Origin: Nissolia schottii
Taxonomy: Eukaryota; Streptophyta; Magnoliopsida; Fabales; Fabaceae
Reading direction: 5' to 3'
DNA: 64,000 nt
Assembly (NCBI GenBank): GCA_003254905.1
Contig: QANU01007451.1
Coordinates: forward strand, 168,148 to 232,147
This document shows, in pieces, positions 11,031 to 22,141 of the stretch. The position numbers and the translations under genes are program-made. The notes under the pieces are model-generated. The model was not told where the DNA came from. It did not search any database and saw nothing but the letters and a program-made list of their open reading frames with translations. The first letter of the stretch is position 1. Each line of letters begins with the position of its first letter.

Positions 11031-13296
11031 TTGGTCCAAGTGAGCCTGAGGACTGAGCTTATCCGCACTTCCGAGCGTGTCTTATTTTCAGCTTGCACGA
11101 TGTTTAAGTATAGCACCTGTGTGTATAAGGTCCAAGTGCATAAATCAGTGGTACCAGAACACTGATCTGTCCTTGTTTCTTGTGCATGCTCAGAATCAGC
11201 TCGCCATGCACTAAGCCTCGTCTTTTGAGATAAGGAATAGTGTGGCATCCCGTACTCTATCACTTTGCTTTCATTTGACTGTTGCATTTTTCATGAACAT
11301 AGAGCCTAGCTAACTCTGTGTCTTGTTAAGTGTATTCAGGGCTTGATAGTTAGTGCAGAGTGGACTCTAAAAATCTTGTTCTCGAGGAACTTGGCCTTTT
11401 GCTAATTGTTTCCCTGCGATTAGACCGTTACTCGTTGGAAGAGAACGGATTGTTCGACAAATGAATCCCTAACCAAGGGAAGCCTTTGTTCCTTCTTCTA
11501 ATTAAAGTACTCCCTTATGCTATACATCCTCCCTCCTAGCAAGAGTCATTTGGAAAATCCATTGTTCCTATCGTTGATAAGACATCCCCCTATGCCTATT
11601 TTTTCACCTTAGCAAGAGATCCTAGAAAAAAAAAAGGGCCCGAGCCTTTACACCGTTTCCAATTCGTGTTTCTGCAGATCTTTGACTTTTCTTACAGAAG
11701 ATTTTTGGGTTGAGGTTGAATGTTCTATTCTTCTGAAGGAGTAAACTTTGAGACAAGTCTTCCCCTTCCTCCCGTGGCCTATCTGAAGAATCATGCCATC
11801 TCGTTCCCCTATAATCTAGTTGGTTTCGTCAATCTATCCCGACGGAGTCAGATCACGATTCTTTCTACTTCGGCGTCTTGCGCAAGTCAAGCTTTCGCTT
11901 TCCAAAATTCGAACCACAATGCAAGTTGTACCCTTTGCATCTAATAGGAAAATTTGGCTTAACAATTTTTATAAACTACCTATGTAAAACATCCAATTTA
12001 AAAAGATACCCCTTAAGCATAAGGTAAGATTTTCGAATAACTAAAAGATCTTTAGAAAGCACCCGGTTATGTTGGGTACCCCAATAAGGTTGGTTAGGAG
12101 ATTGGTGGAAATCTGATGGTGGAAGGACTGACAGGGATCTTATAGGTTTAGTATACCCTTACATTCACCATAAGTTTAAATTCCCCCAAACAAATAAGTA
12201 ATTCCCTTTGGGACACGTCCTTCAGAATAGGATCCCTAGCCAAATTCCTTACCCGGAAATCCTATAGGATGGAAAGAAGAATGAGGGGTTAGAGCCGCAC
12301 AGAGGAAATGTTAAATTAATACAATAGAATATTTCTGAAGCAAAATGATGATTCGGTGGGACTAATGACATGACCCCTTAGGAAGTTTAGACCATAAGGA
12401 GAAGACCCTCAACACTTAAGGATTACGTAGACCAGTTGCCCCAGTTTGGTGAAATAGAAGGATCGGGGGTAAGGCGGAAGTTCGAGGAACCTTGGAAACC
12501 ATAGGAGGAAATCAAATCTAAAGTGTGTGGAACAAAATAAATCATAATAAATGAGTGAACACTTTGATAGACCTTGTGTCTAGATTAACCCAGTACATAG
12601 AGAAAACTAGAAATCGTTTAGAGATGACCATTAGCGAATATTAAGATGACCCCTAGGGTTGGTAACCCATTAAAAAAAAAAGCCTACCAGAAAGCTACGA
12701 AGGGCTTAGGAAACCGAGACAAATAGGCAATTGGATCTTAGAGTTAAAGAAAGTCTTCAAGAGGATTCTGCGCACCGATGTCCAAAGGTCGATATCGCCA
12801 CGTGAAAGGTGCAGCCGAAGTGTAGTGGGACGTCGTCAGACCCCTCCTAGAGTAAGCAGAGATGCCTCTGCCTGGAGTTAATTCAAGATCTCAATTGCCA
12901 ACGTATACTTTGCAAGGAACCTCAAGACCCAAGGTGAAGCGGAGTTTGGGGACTACACCAAGGAGATATGTCAGTTGGGGAACGCACAACTAGGTTTGAA
13001 GAGCTGAGCAGACACACTAGGACACACGTGGAGAATATGGGAAATTCGACGGCTTCTCTAAAACTCCACTGTAACCTTAACTGCAGCATGGCAGTTAGGA
13101 CGCAGCATGGCAGTTAGGACTAGTGATTTCCATAGCGGCTGAAGTGGCATAGGGATACGGACAATCAGGGAAAGCAAGCGGAAGTAGGTAGGAACCTTAA
13201 CCAAAAAATAGAAGACAATGTGAGAAATGCCTACCTTGGATTGTTCTCAAGGTGCAAATTCTCACTACCTCTAAATTTCGAGGACGAAATTTCTGT
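11031..13296 (+). other. Internal region of the LTR element, no recognisable genes
   Basis: 2.3 kb between primer site and polypurine tract. No retroviral-type domain is visible. Likely a deleted or non-autonomous internal region that would depend on proteins of related elements. A fossil. Confidence 0.7.
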
Positions 13297-13309
13297 AAGG
13301 GGAGTGGAA

Positions 13310-16277
13310 TGTAACATCCCGAATTCTTTCCTTATGGAGATTTTGCTTAAATCCTAATTTTGCTTAATCAAAAGCACATTAAAGGCAATTATTGGGACTG
13401 GAAAAAATTATTTAGAAAATTAATTACTTCCAAATACCAGTCAAATAATTGTTTCTTGATCTCGCGGAGTGTCGCAAGGTCTGTGCTGAAATTCGCCGAA
13501 AACCGGAATTCCAATAGGCACCTAAGGTATCTGTGAAAATTACCCTCCGGGAAATAAATTCACGAATACCTTAAACTGACATACCATTATGATCAGGAAA
13601 ATCAGTAGATCACGGCTATGTGCTCGGAATATTTTTAGGATATCCGTACACGAGCAAACGCGATCAAACATGATAAAAAAATTTCAAAATCACATTTTAG
13701 CCAACTAACCCACGGTCAATAGTCTAAGGGAAGGAAAATCAGATGCTTCTGAAGCATTTAAGAAAACAAAGACCAAATGCATTCGGTGCATTTAAGGCCA
13801 CCTTATTCCTTTTAATTTTTCTTTTTTTTTCTTTCTTTTTTTTAGGCCAAAATTTTGGCTACAAATAGCCAAGCCTTCCGAGACTTCATTGTCTCCAAAT
13901 CCATCTCCCAAATTTCTTCAGTTTTCATAAGTTTCGGTTCCGATTGTGCACACTGCGGTTACGCTGCGGGACTCAGGAAAAATAGCAGGAGCACACCAAC
14001 GCGACGAGAATATTTTTCTCTTCACTTCTACCGATTCAGAAAACGCTTAGGAAGTGGGTAATCCTAAACCCACTGTCTATGTGGATATTTATGTTGCTTT
14101 ATGTGCTTATGTCTGAAAAACTGATTTAGTAGATTTTATGTGAAAAATAAGTTTACTATGAGGCATAGATGATTTTAGGCATTTTTGAGGTTAGAAAATT
14201 ATAACTGTATTTGTGGGTAATCCTGACTTATTCATCTCCTTGATGAATTTTATGTGTTATATGTATGATATGTGAAAAACTAACTTGGTAGATTTTATGC
14301 TAAAAATATGTTTATTATAATGCTTGAACAAGTTGTCATAATTTTAAAGTTAGAAAAATATAACTGTGTAAATATTAATAGTTTAACTAATTGTTAAATA
14401 ATAAAACACATACTACCACGGTCAAAAGCCTTCATCTTCAGAGCAAGTGAAACAAAGAAGCTTCCCATGGACACATATCAACTAACGTACATGTTGCCAA
14501 GTAATCTATGACAATAATTATTCTTTATTTTCACCAAATAAATTTAGCAATTGAATTTATGCTCAGCACCACAAAAATTGAACACTCCATGCCTATCTTT
14601 ATCAAATTATATTTCAATGTATTAACGTAAATGTTTACTTATTCAATTTGTGTTAGAAATTATTGATTTATTTATGTTATGATTATATTGTTATTGACTA
14701 TTCGTTGAGTTATTATTGATTACGAAATTTATTATACATTTTAGCTCTTTTTAGTTTATTTAATATATAACGGGCACTACATAATTAAACTAACTTCTAT
14801 TTTTATTCACTAGATATTCATAGGCTTCTGTATTTACAATAAAAGATTTATGCCGTTAATTATTACTATTGGATCAAATTCTATGGTTAAAATATTCTTA
14901 TTATAAATATTTATTTTTAGTATGTAATACTCATATGATTATTCTACGCTTTAACATGCTTAAAAGAATTCATGTGTTGTGATGATAGTAACATGAATCA
15001 TGAGGACTCGGCCGTCATTACGTGTTAGGACGATCATAGATAACTAGATGTCATCATCTAATGTTATAAGAAGCACATAATTGAACTCTAGAAAATTATG
15101 ATATATGAAGAAGGATTCCGGCGACAAACGTCTGGTACGCCTTAGCAGTCAGTATGTAGTTATATGATAGGAAATCCCTCTCTTGGCACGTCTAAGGACA
15201 AGCCCTTCACCAGTCCCGCAAGGTGGATTGGTTAATGATGTTAATGAAAAGAAAGAATGAAAGAAAGAATGAAATAAAGAGATGATGAATGATGAGGGTG
15301 ACGTCACACCTAAGCTATGATGATAATGTAATGATGATGATAAGTGAGTCCACGCTTGGTTGCGTCGCAAGGGCCAGCCCCTCGCCATCCCACTAGGTGG
15401 ATGGTTATCTCTATTGATGTGCGATAATGACCCTAGTTGCATTGGTGGATCGCAACCACCCAGGTTGGAGTGCTGCCTGGTCGTCATCAATAGGGAGTTA
15501 GAAGCAAGTTGTAACCAGAAGGCCACGGTTACAAGAGTGGAAGGACTCGAGATGACAAAAATGATAAAGAATGAAAAGAAGGACGCTAACCCGGGTGAGC
15601 CGGTATGCGTAAGAGACCCCAAGTTTCCCTCATGCATAAGATGTATAATGAATGAGTATGTGATGAATGATTATGTGATGTATAAGTATATGTGTCTATG
15701 TAAGTATATGATAATGCATGTAGTATATAAGTACCGTCAAGAGAACGCTCAAGACGGCCTATGTATATATGCGAAAGAAGTTAACAAGCACAACTTAGAT
15801 AAGAAAGACTAGATCCCCCATCACCTAGTAAAGTAGATAAAGCCATTCAGGACCTAGACAAAGATAATAATCAGTAGGGACTTAGTATGCATGAACACCT
15901 AGAGATCTCCTGAGTGGCCTGGAAGATAACGGGGTAATGAAACGATAGGTAATGCTAGGGACTCCCACTGAGGACGAAGAGTTCTCACCCCCACTCCTTA
16001 TGGGTCTAGGTATGCAAAGTGAATGGATTGACGAGCGAGATGCGTGATAGGCGACAGACGGCTACGACAAGACAGTTCCAGGACCGAAGCACAGTGACGA
16101 TGTTCGCGTTAGAACGATAGATATTTTATGTAATGATCTATGACTTTTGATAACTTTTTGTGTAACTACTTATTAGTATGTGATGTGTAATTACGTTTTG
16201 GACCTTAGTTGTACTTATATGTATACTTATACTCTTCCTGGGATATTATCACCTTAACTGCCATATACGTCAGCGTT

Positions 16278-16315
<38 letters not shown>

Positions 16316-16506
16316 TCCTTGATCACGCACGGCTCCTAATTTCAAACTGATATAGTACGAGAACGATTTTCCAAACGGTCCATATTTTCGCGTAATCAAT
16401 ATTTGCAAAGTGAAAAGTAGGGGCTAATAGTAACCCAACCAATGAAGATAACAACCCTATAATCAGTGTTACGACGATCGCGTAGACTGAAAGTAGGGGT
16501 GTTACA
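13310..16506 (+). repeat. 3' LTR of the 7806-16506 element
   Basis: Same structure as the 5' LTR, preceded by the purine tract AAGGGGAGTGGAA at 13297-13309 and followed by GAAGC. The long open frames readable in both LTRs on either strand are mirrored between the two copies and are not taken as genes. Confidence 0.9.
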
Positions 16507-17048
16507 GAAGCTATAATTTTTCGCCACTAAATGCAACAAATCCATCAATAAATTTGTTGTTAATGAATGCTTTTCTAGTAGTGATATTTAGGTCGGTTTC
16601 TTTTATGCTTTTATTTATTGTTCCCATTTCTTATGTTTCCTACTTTCAAAATTTTTTGAAGGAAAAGTTAAAGCCAATGAAAACAATAAAATTATATTTC
16701 CTATATACATTTCATATTTTCACTATTTTCTTGACAAAATCATTAAAACAAGAGACAAGGGAAATAAAAAAATAGAAAATGATAATAGAAACAAGAAATC
16801 AATAATAATATTGTCTGAATTAACTAGTAAAAAAAGATTAAAAAAATGTTAGAACTAAAAGAATTTAGTTTGATATTTGTGTTAATTTCTTGCATTTGTT
16901 TTTTGTATTAAATTATTAAATTATTACTTATAAAGATACTTTATCCTATATTACGAATAAAAAGGACAGTTTTGTCACCAAATATTTTTAAGACACTTAT
17001 TAATAATTTAAAAAATTAAATTTATTGCATAAAAGTAAATATTTTTAA

Positions 17049-18469
17049 GGGTTAATTAAGTTTTTAGTCCCTGTAATTTGGGAAAGTTTGGTTTTAGTCC
17101 CTCTATGTAAGTTTTAGTCCCTGAAAAATAAAAAAATTTGGTTTTAGTCCCTGTTAACGGTGGATGGGTAACGGTGCTGACGTGGCGCTTGACGTCGCTG
17201 ACGCGGCTTGACACGTGGACACGCCACGTAGGCGGAGCAGAGCGGTTTGGATCCAACCAATAATCTGACCCGACCCGCCCCGTTTTAAAAAATTAAAAAA
17301 AAAAAAAAAAACCCAATCTATCCACCCACCCCCAAATCTCACCACCCACCACCGACCACCATCCACCTCTTCCCCCAAATTCTTCGTTGCCATCTCTTCG
17401 TATACATTCTCGGAATCGTTACTTTCGGCATCGCCATCCCTTCCGGACTCTTCATCCCCGTCATACTCGCCGGCGCTTCCTACGGCCGACTCGCCAGATG
17501 TGTCTTAAACCCATACAACAACAGCGCCCTCGACGTCGGCTTGTTTTCGATCCTCGGCGTGGCGTCGTTCCTCGGCGGCACAATGAGAACCACCGTCTCC
17601 CTCTGCGTCATACTCCTCGAGCTCACCGACAACCTCCTCATGCTCCCCTTGGTCATGCTCGTCCTGCTCGTCTCGAAATCCGTCGCCGATTGCTTCAACA
17701 AAGGGGTCTACGACCAGATAGTTGATATCAAGGGGCTTCCGTACATGGAGGCGCACGCGGAACCCTACATGAGGAACCTTGTGGCAAGCGACGTCGTTTC
17801 GGGCCCGCTCTTCACTTTCTCAGGGGTCGAGCGTGTGGGCAACATTGTGCGTGCTTTGAAATTGACAAGGCACCACGGCTTCCCTGTGATCGACGAGCCT
17901 CCGTTCTCCGATGCGCCGGAATTGTGCGGGCTGGTGCTGCGGTCTCATCTTCTCGTCCTTCTCAAGAACAGGAAGAGGGACGGTGAAAGGGAGGCGGCGA
18001 TTTTCACGAGGGAGAAGGTGATGGCTGCGTCGACGGGGTCCGCCGCCATCATGAGGAGGTTTAGGGCGCATGATTTTGCGAAGGCGGGTTCCGGGAAAGG
18101 GCTGAAGCTGAAGGATTTGGACATCTCGGAGGAGGAGATGGATATGTTTGGGGATCTGCATCCGATTACTAATTTGAGGAGACGGCAACGAAGAATTTGG
18201 GGGAAGAGGTGGACGGTGGTCGGTGGTGAGATTTGGGGGTGGGTGGGTAGATTGGGTTTTTTTTTCTTTTTTTAATTTTTTAAAACGGGGCGGATCGGGT
18301 CGGGTTATTGGTTGGATTCGAACCGCTCTGCTCCGCCTACGTGGCGTGTCCACGTGTCAAGCCGCATCAGCGACGTCAAGCGCCACGTCAGCACCGTTAC
18401 CCATCCACCGTTAACAGGGACTAAAACCAAACTTTCCCAAATTACAGGGACTAAAAACTTAATTAACCC
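17049..18469 (+). mobile_element. Pack-MULE carrying a CLC channel gene fragment
   Basis: Begins GGGTTAATTAAGTTTTTAG and ends in its inverse CTAAAAACTTAATTAACCC. The terminal inverted repeats are long: about 17049-17395 and 18179-18469. A perfect 9-bp duplication TATTTTTAA flanks it (17040-17048 and 18470-18478). The uninterrupted site appears twice, in copy B near 26229 and in copy C near 39475, each with a single TATTTTTAA. Long TIRs plus 9-bp duplications identify a Mutator-like element. The inside is a GC-rich piece of a host gene and no transposase, which is the definition of a Pack-MULE; mobility would need an outside transposase. Confidence 0.95.
17403..18275 (+). pseudogene. Captured fragment of a plant CLC chloride/anion channel gene
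   Basis: From 17403 the frame reads YILGIVTFGIAIPSGLFIPV, then ASFLGGTMRTTVSLCVILLE, then NKGVYDQIVDIKGLPYMEAH, and ends at DLHPITN near 18173 before running into the TIR and stopping at 18273-18275. These are the late membrane helices with the glutamate-gate region, and the first CBS domain, of the plant CLC-c/CLC-g type. About 257 codons are open without an intron or stop; the first in-frame ATG is at 17541. The upstream two thirds of a CLC (about 780 residues in full) and the second CBS domain are missing, so it cannot be a channel. It is far richer in G+C than its surroundings. A chimeric transcript or small RNAs are possible but not shown. Confidence 0.9.
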
Positions 18470-18892
18470 TATTTTTAATCATATAATATATTAAATATTT
18501 ATAATTTTATTTTAAATTTAATACTTGTTTGATAAGTGCTTTCAATATGCTTCTCGGTGTAAAAAAAGTCTTATACGTTCAGTCGATTACATGTTACTAT
18601 AATTCAGTAAAAGTAGTTTTTTTTTTCCTTTAAAGTAGTTAATCACCTTTGTTTATGCATACATAATTAGAAGACTCTACAATTAAACTCAATAACAAAT
18701 CCATTGATATCGAATAAAAGAATGTAATGTAACACAAATTGTTTTCAAATATTAAAGACAGCAACATATATGAATCATACGATTATAGTAGAACAATAAG
18801 GCTCCATTTTAAGATTCTATCTGATCTTCTATAATTATGCTGCTGTCTTGTGTGACAAAGACAAGAAGCTATAATGAAACACAAAGTAAGAA

Positions 18893-19356
18893 GGTAAATT
18901 TACATATATATGGCATTTACACAGGGATATTCCCGAAATGTGGGGAGAAAAAATAATTTACCGATGTGTGGGATTTGGTACTGAAATCGGTCATGCTTGG
19001 ACCGATTTCAGTACGCGAAAAAGCAAAAAAAAAAAAAAGAAATTTGGGGGGTAAAATCGGTCCGCTGTGGACCGATTTCAGTGGGCCGAAAAAAAAAAAG
19101 AAATTTGGGGGGTAAAATCGGCCAGCTGTGAGCCGATTTCAGCCCCCTGGCACACATCCCATCAGTAGCAGAAATGGGCATCACGCGGGTGAGTGGAGGA
19201 AAAAAGGAAAAAAGAAAAAGAGAAGAAAAAGAAAGGAAAGAGGGGAAGGAGAGGAGTGAGTGGAGTGAGAATTTGTCTATAAATTCTCCACTCCCTGCAC
19301 TTCACACACACACAGCTCTTCTTCTTTACACTTTCTTCTCTGTTTTCACTTCTTCT
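18893..19356 (+). repeat. Left terminal inverted repeat with palindromic subrepeats and TATA box
   Basis: After the terminal 70 bp there are three hairpin units of about 60 bp, each built as AAATCGG-(loop)-CCGATTT with an A-rich spacer (around 18979, 19055 and 19116). A TATA box (TATAAAT, 19278-19284) points inward towards the PMD gene. A spliced 5' leader is suggested by CAG|GTAAG at about 19397 and TTCAG near 19580. Confidence 0.85.
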
Positions 19357-19599
19357 TTCATTCAGTTTTCAATTTTGTTGCCTTCAATTTCAAGCAGGTA
19401 AGTGTTAAATTTATAAAATATAAATTTATTTTTTGAATTGATTATCTTTTTGTATTGTGAGATAATTTTTTTGTAACTATTAATATTATTATTGAGCTGT
19501 TCATATTTTTTTAAAGTGTAATTTTAATTTTAAGTTAAGTTTAGACAAATTATAATAAAAAATGATTTGTTTGTATTCAGGGTTTAAAATAATATCACG

Positions 19600-20126
19600 A
19601 TGGTGATAGCTCATAGAGATGATGATACCGTAAATCCGCAGCTGCACATCTCGGAGCAAATACTTGAAAATGAGCAGGTATTATTTCTAGCAGTACTATT
19701 ATATGTCAGAGTATGAAGAGCAAAAAAAATTTTCAATTTTAATTAGTGTTAGTAAAAAAATACACATAAAATATACATTATTGAGATAAGCAAATTATTA
19801 ATATTTTAAACAAAAAAAATTACATACATGGACAAACAAAAAAAAACTCATATTTTCCTGTACAATGAGTAGGACACTTTTTCTTTTTACTATGTATAGG
19901 AAAATGTGAGATAAATTTTTTTTTAATGTATAATTAATTTTTCGTTTTTATTATTATTACTATAAAAAATTGAAGGTTGAAGTTCTCATATTTCATTTCC
20001 CATATTTCAATTCCCATTTTAAGTTTTAAAATGTTGAAGTATTATTATTTTTGAATATTATTTTTCATTTTTTTTTATTTTTTGCATATTATTATTATTA
20101 TTATTTTTTATTTTTAATGTCTGAAA

Positions 20127-20164
<38 letters not shown>

Positions 20165-20340
20165 TGTATTTTTAATTATTTTTTATTTTTCGCATATTAT
20201 TATTATTATTATTATTTTTAATTTCGGAATTATTATTATTATTTTTATTTTTTTTATTTTTTTAATTTCGGAATTATGATTGTTATTGTTGTTGTTATTA
20301 TTTTTAATTTCTGAATTATTATTATTTTTTTAATTTCTGA

Positions 20341-20376
<36 letters not shown>

Positions 20377-20449
20377 TTCGGAATTATTATTATTAATTTT
20401 TTTAATTTCTGATTTATTATTATTTTTTTTATTTTTAATTTCTGAAATG

Positions 20450-20486
<37 letters not shown>

Positions 20487-20773
20487 AATTACATTTATTA
20501 TTATTTTTATTTGTAATTTCTGAATTATTATTATTATTATTAATTTCTGAATTATTTTTTTAAATTTCTGAATTATTATTATTGTTATTATTTTTTATTT
20601 TTTTAATTTCAGAATTAATATTATTATTATTATTATTATTTTTTATTTTTAATTTCTGAAATATTATTATTATTATTATTTTTATTACATTTATTATAAT
20701 TTTTATTTGTAATTTCTGAATTATTATTATTATTATTAATTTCTGAATTATTATTATTTTTTGTAATTTCATT

Positions 20774-20806
<33 letters not shown>

Positions 20807-20866
20807 TTTAATTTCAGAATTATTATTATTATCATTATTATTATTATTTATTTTTAATTTATGAAA

Positions 20867-20911
<45 letters not shown>

Positions 20912-22141
20912 ATTTGTTATTATCATTAATTTTAATTTCTGAGATATTATTATTATTAATTTCTGAATTATTATTATTTTTTTTAATTTCTGATTTATTA
21001 TTATTATTATTTTTATTTTCATTAGATCAGAATTATTATTATTATTATTATTACATTTATTATTATTTTTATTTTTAATTTCTGAATTATTATTATTATT
21101 ATGAATTTATGAATTATTATTAATTTTTTAATTTCACTATTACTATTATTATTATTATTATTTTTTATTTCAGAATTATTATTATTATTATTATTATTGT
21201 TATTATTTATTTTTAATTTCTGAAATATTATTATTATTATTATTTTTTTTATTATTACTGTGGAGTGGCACGCGGCTGACCACGTGCTCCGACAATTTGG
21301 ATTTGTTCAGCCGGTGCCTCGTGGACCTCGTTGTGACATTCTAGGACGCGCGCACAATGTCGACCTACGGGGAAATCCGCAGCAGGCGGCAAGTACAAAC
21401 TGGATGCAGAGGCATGCTGAATGGATCGCAAGGTGGGATAACAGGATGCCAATACCCGGTGAGAGAACGGTCAACTATAGACCCACCATGCAATACTGGC
21501 AGTGGTATCTGGAAAATGGTCGTCGATTCCTTAAACATGTTGACGACCATCAACAGAGGGCTGATGTGTGGCAGCAGTATTATCCATCACCACCACATGG
21601 TCATGTGCCCGGTAACCCACCACATGGTCATGGCAGTGGTAACCCACCACATGGATTCATGGATGAGGACATGCACGATGTGTACATTCCACATCCCCAA
21701 CATGGTTACGAGCCTCAGTTGACTGCACAAGGTTTCAATGCTCCTTCCCTTGACCTGGATTTATTTGATCTGCCCCCCCAGACGTCTACATATAATATGC
21801 CTCCACAGCAAGGCATATACGCGTGGCTGGGGGAACAGATGTCTCAACCATTGCATGAAATTGACGAGGGCTTTGATGTATTTAACCCTGGTCCCTCGTC
21901 GTCCCATGCTCATTTGACAGCACCTGATGAGGCTGAAGTGAATCCATACCTGAGGGAAGTCACTCCTCCTCCGTTCAGACATACGACTCGATCGCCCACT
22001 CCTGGTGAATGGTACAGCGACGAACACTCGTTTGGTAGATGGTCTTTCCATATAGGATCTTCTTCAAGAGCTAGTGAGCCACGAGTATGGTCACCTAGAA
22101 GATCCGTTGAAATTGATCAGGCACAACGGTCGGGAATGTGA
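19600..22141 (+). pseudogene. Plant mobile domain (PMD, MAIN-like) gene of the MULE, core missing
   Basis: A first coding exon fits 19600-19677 (26 codons, MVIAHRDDDTVNPQLHISEQ…, donor CAG|GTATTA). The terminal exon is open from about 21257 to the stop at 22139-22141 and reads WHAADHVLRQFGFVQPVPRG, then VDLRG, then a Trp-rich stretch and a His/Pro-rich tail with three PPHG-type repeats. This is the C-terminal part of the PMD fold known from MAIN/MAIL1 and from many plant transposons, where its function is unsettled. The central PMD (several hundred residues) is absent: between the exons lies mainly a TTA array. The annotated joining is inference. Confidence 0.75.
20040..21256 (+). repeat. TTA/ATT microsatellite array with a recurring TTTCTGAA spacer
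   Basis: Runs of (TTA)n of changing length alternate with TTTTTAATTTCTGAATT or TTTCGGAATT spacers, so the array is a compound of a trinucleotide and a longer unit of about 35-60 bp. It fills the place where the PMD core should be. On the minus strand it gives long Ile/Asn open frames that are artefacts. Confidence 0.9.

Larger units (their letters stand above)
7806..16506 (+). mobile_element. LTR retrotransposon, Ty3/gypsy type, large LTRs, apparently non-autonomous
   Basis: Two direct repeats, 7806-11012 and 13310-16506 (3207 and 3197 bp), start TGTAAYATCCC and end GTGTTACA. A primer-binding site complementary to initiator-Met tRNA follows at 11015-11030 (TGGTATCAGAGCCAGG), and a polypurine tract lies at 13297-13309. 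The flanks GAAGT (7801-7805) and GAAGC (16507-16511) are the target duplication; the empty site reads CATCGAAGCTATAA in copy B. The internal part is only 2.3 kb and shows no recognisable gag-pol. The element is complete in outline but not coding-competent. The two LTRs differ by roughly 2% by eye, suggesting an insertion on the order of a million or two years old at usual plant rates (inference). A TCGAGGACGAAATT motif just before the polypurine tract is common in Tekay/Del-like chromoviruses. Confidence 0.92.

Noticed and set aside
17820-18353. 177-residue minus-strand frame across the CLC fragment
   Set aside because: Antisense of the GC-rich captured exon plus the TIR; the plus strand gives the recognisable channel protein.
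20560-21022. Ile/Asn-rich open frames on the minus strand
   Set aside because: Pure translation of the TTA/ATT microsatellite array.
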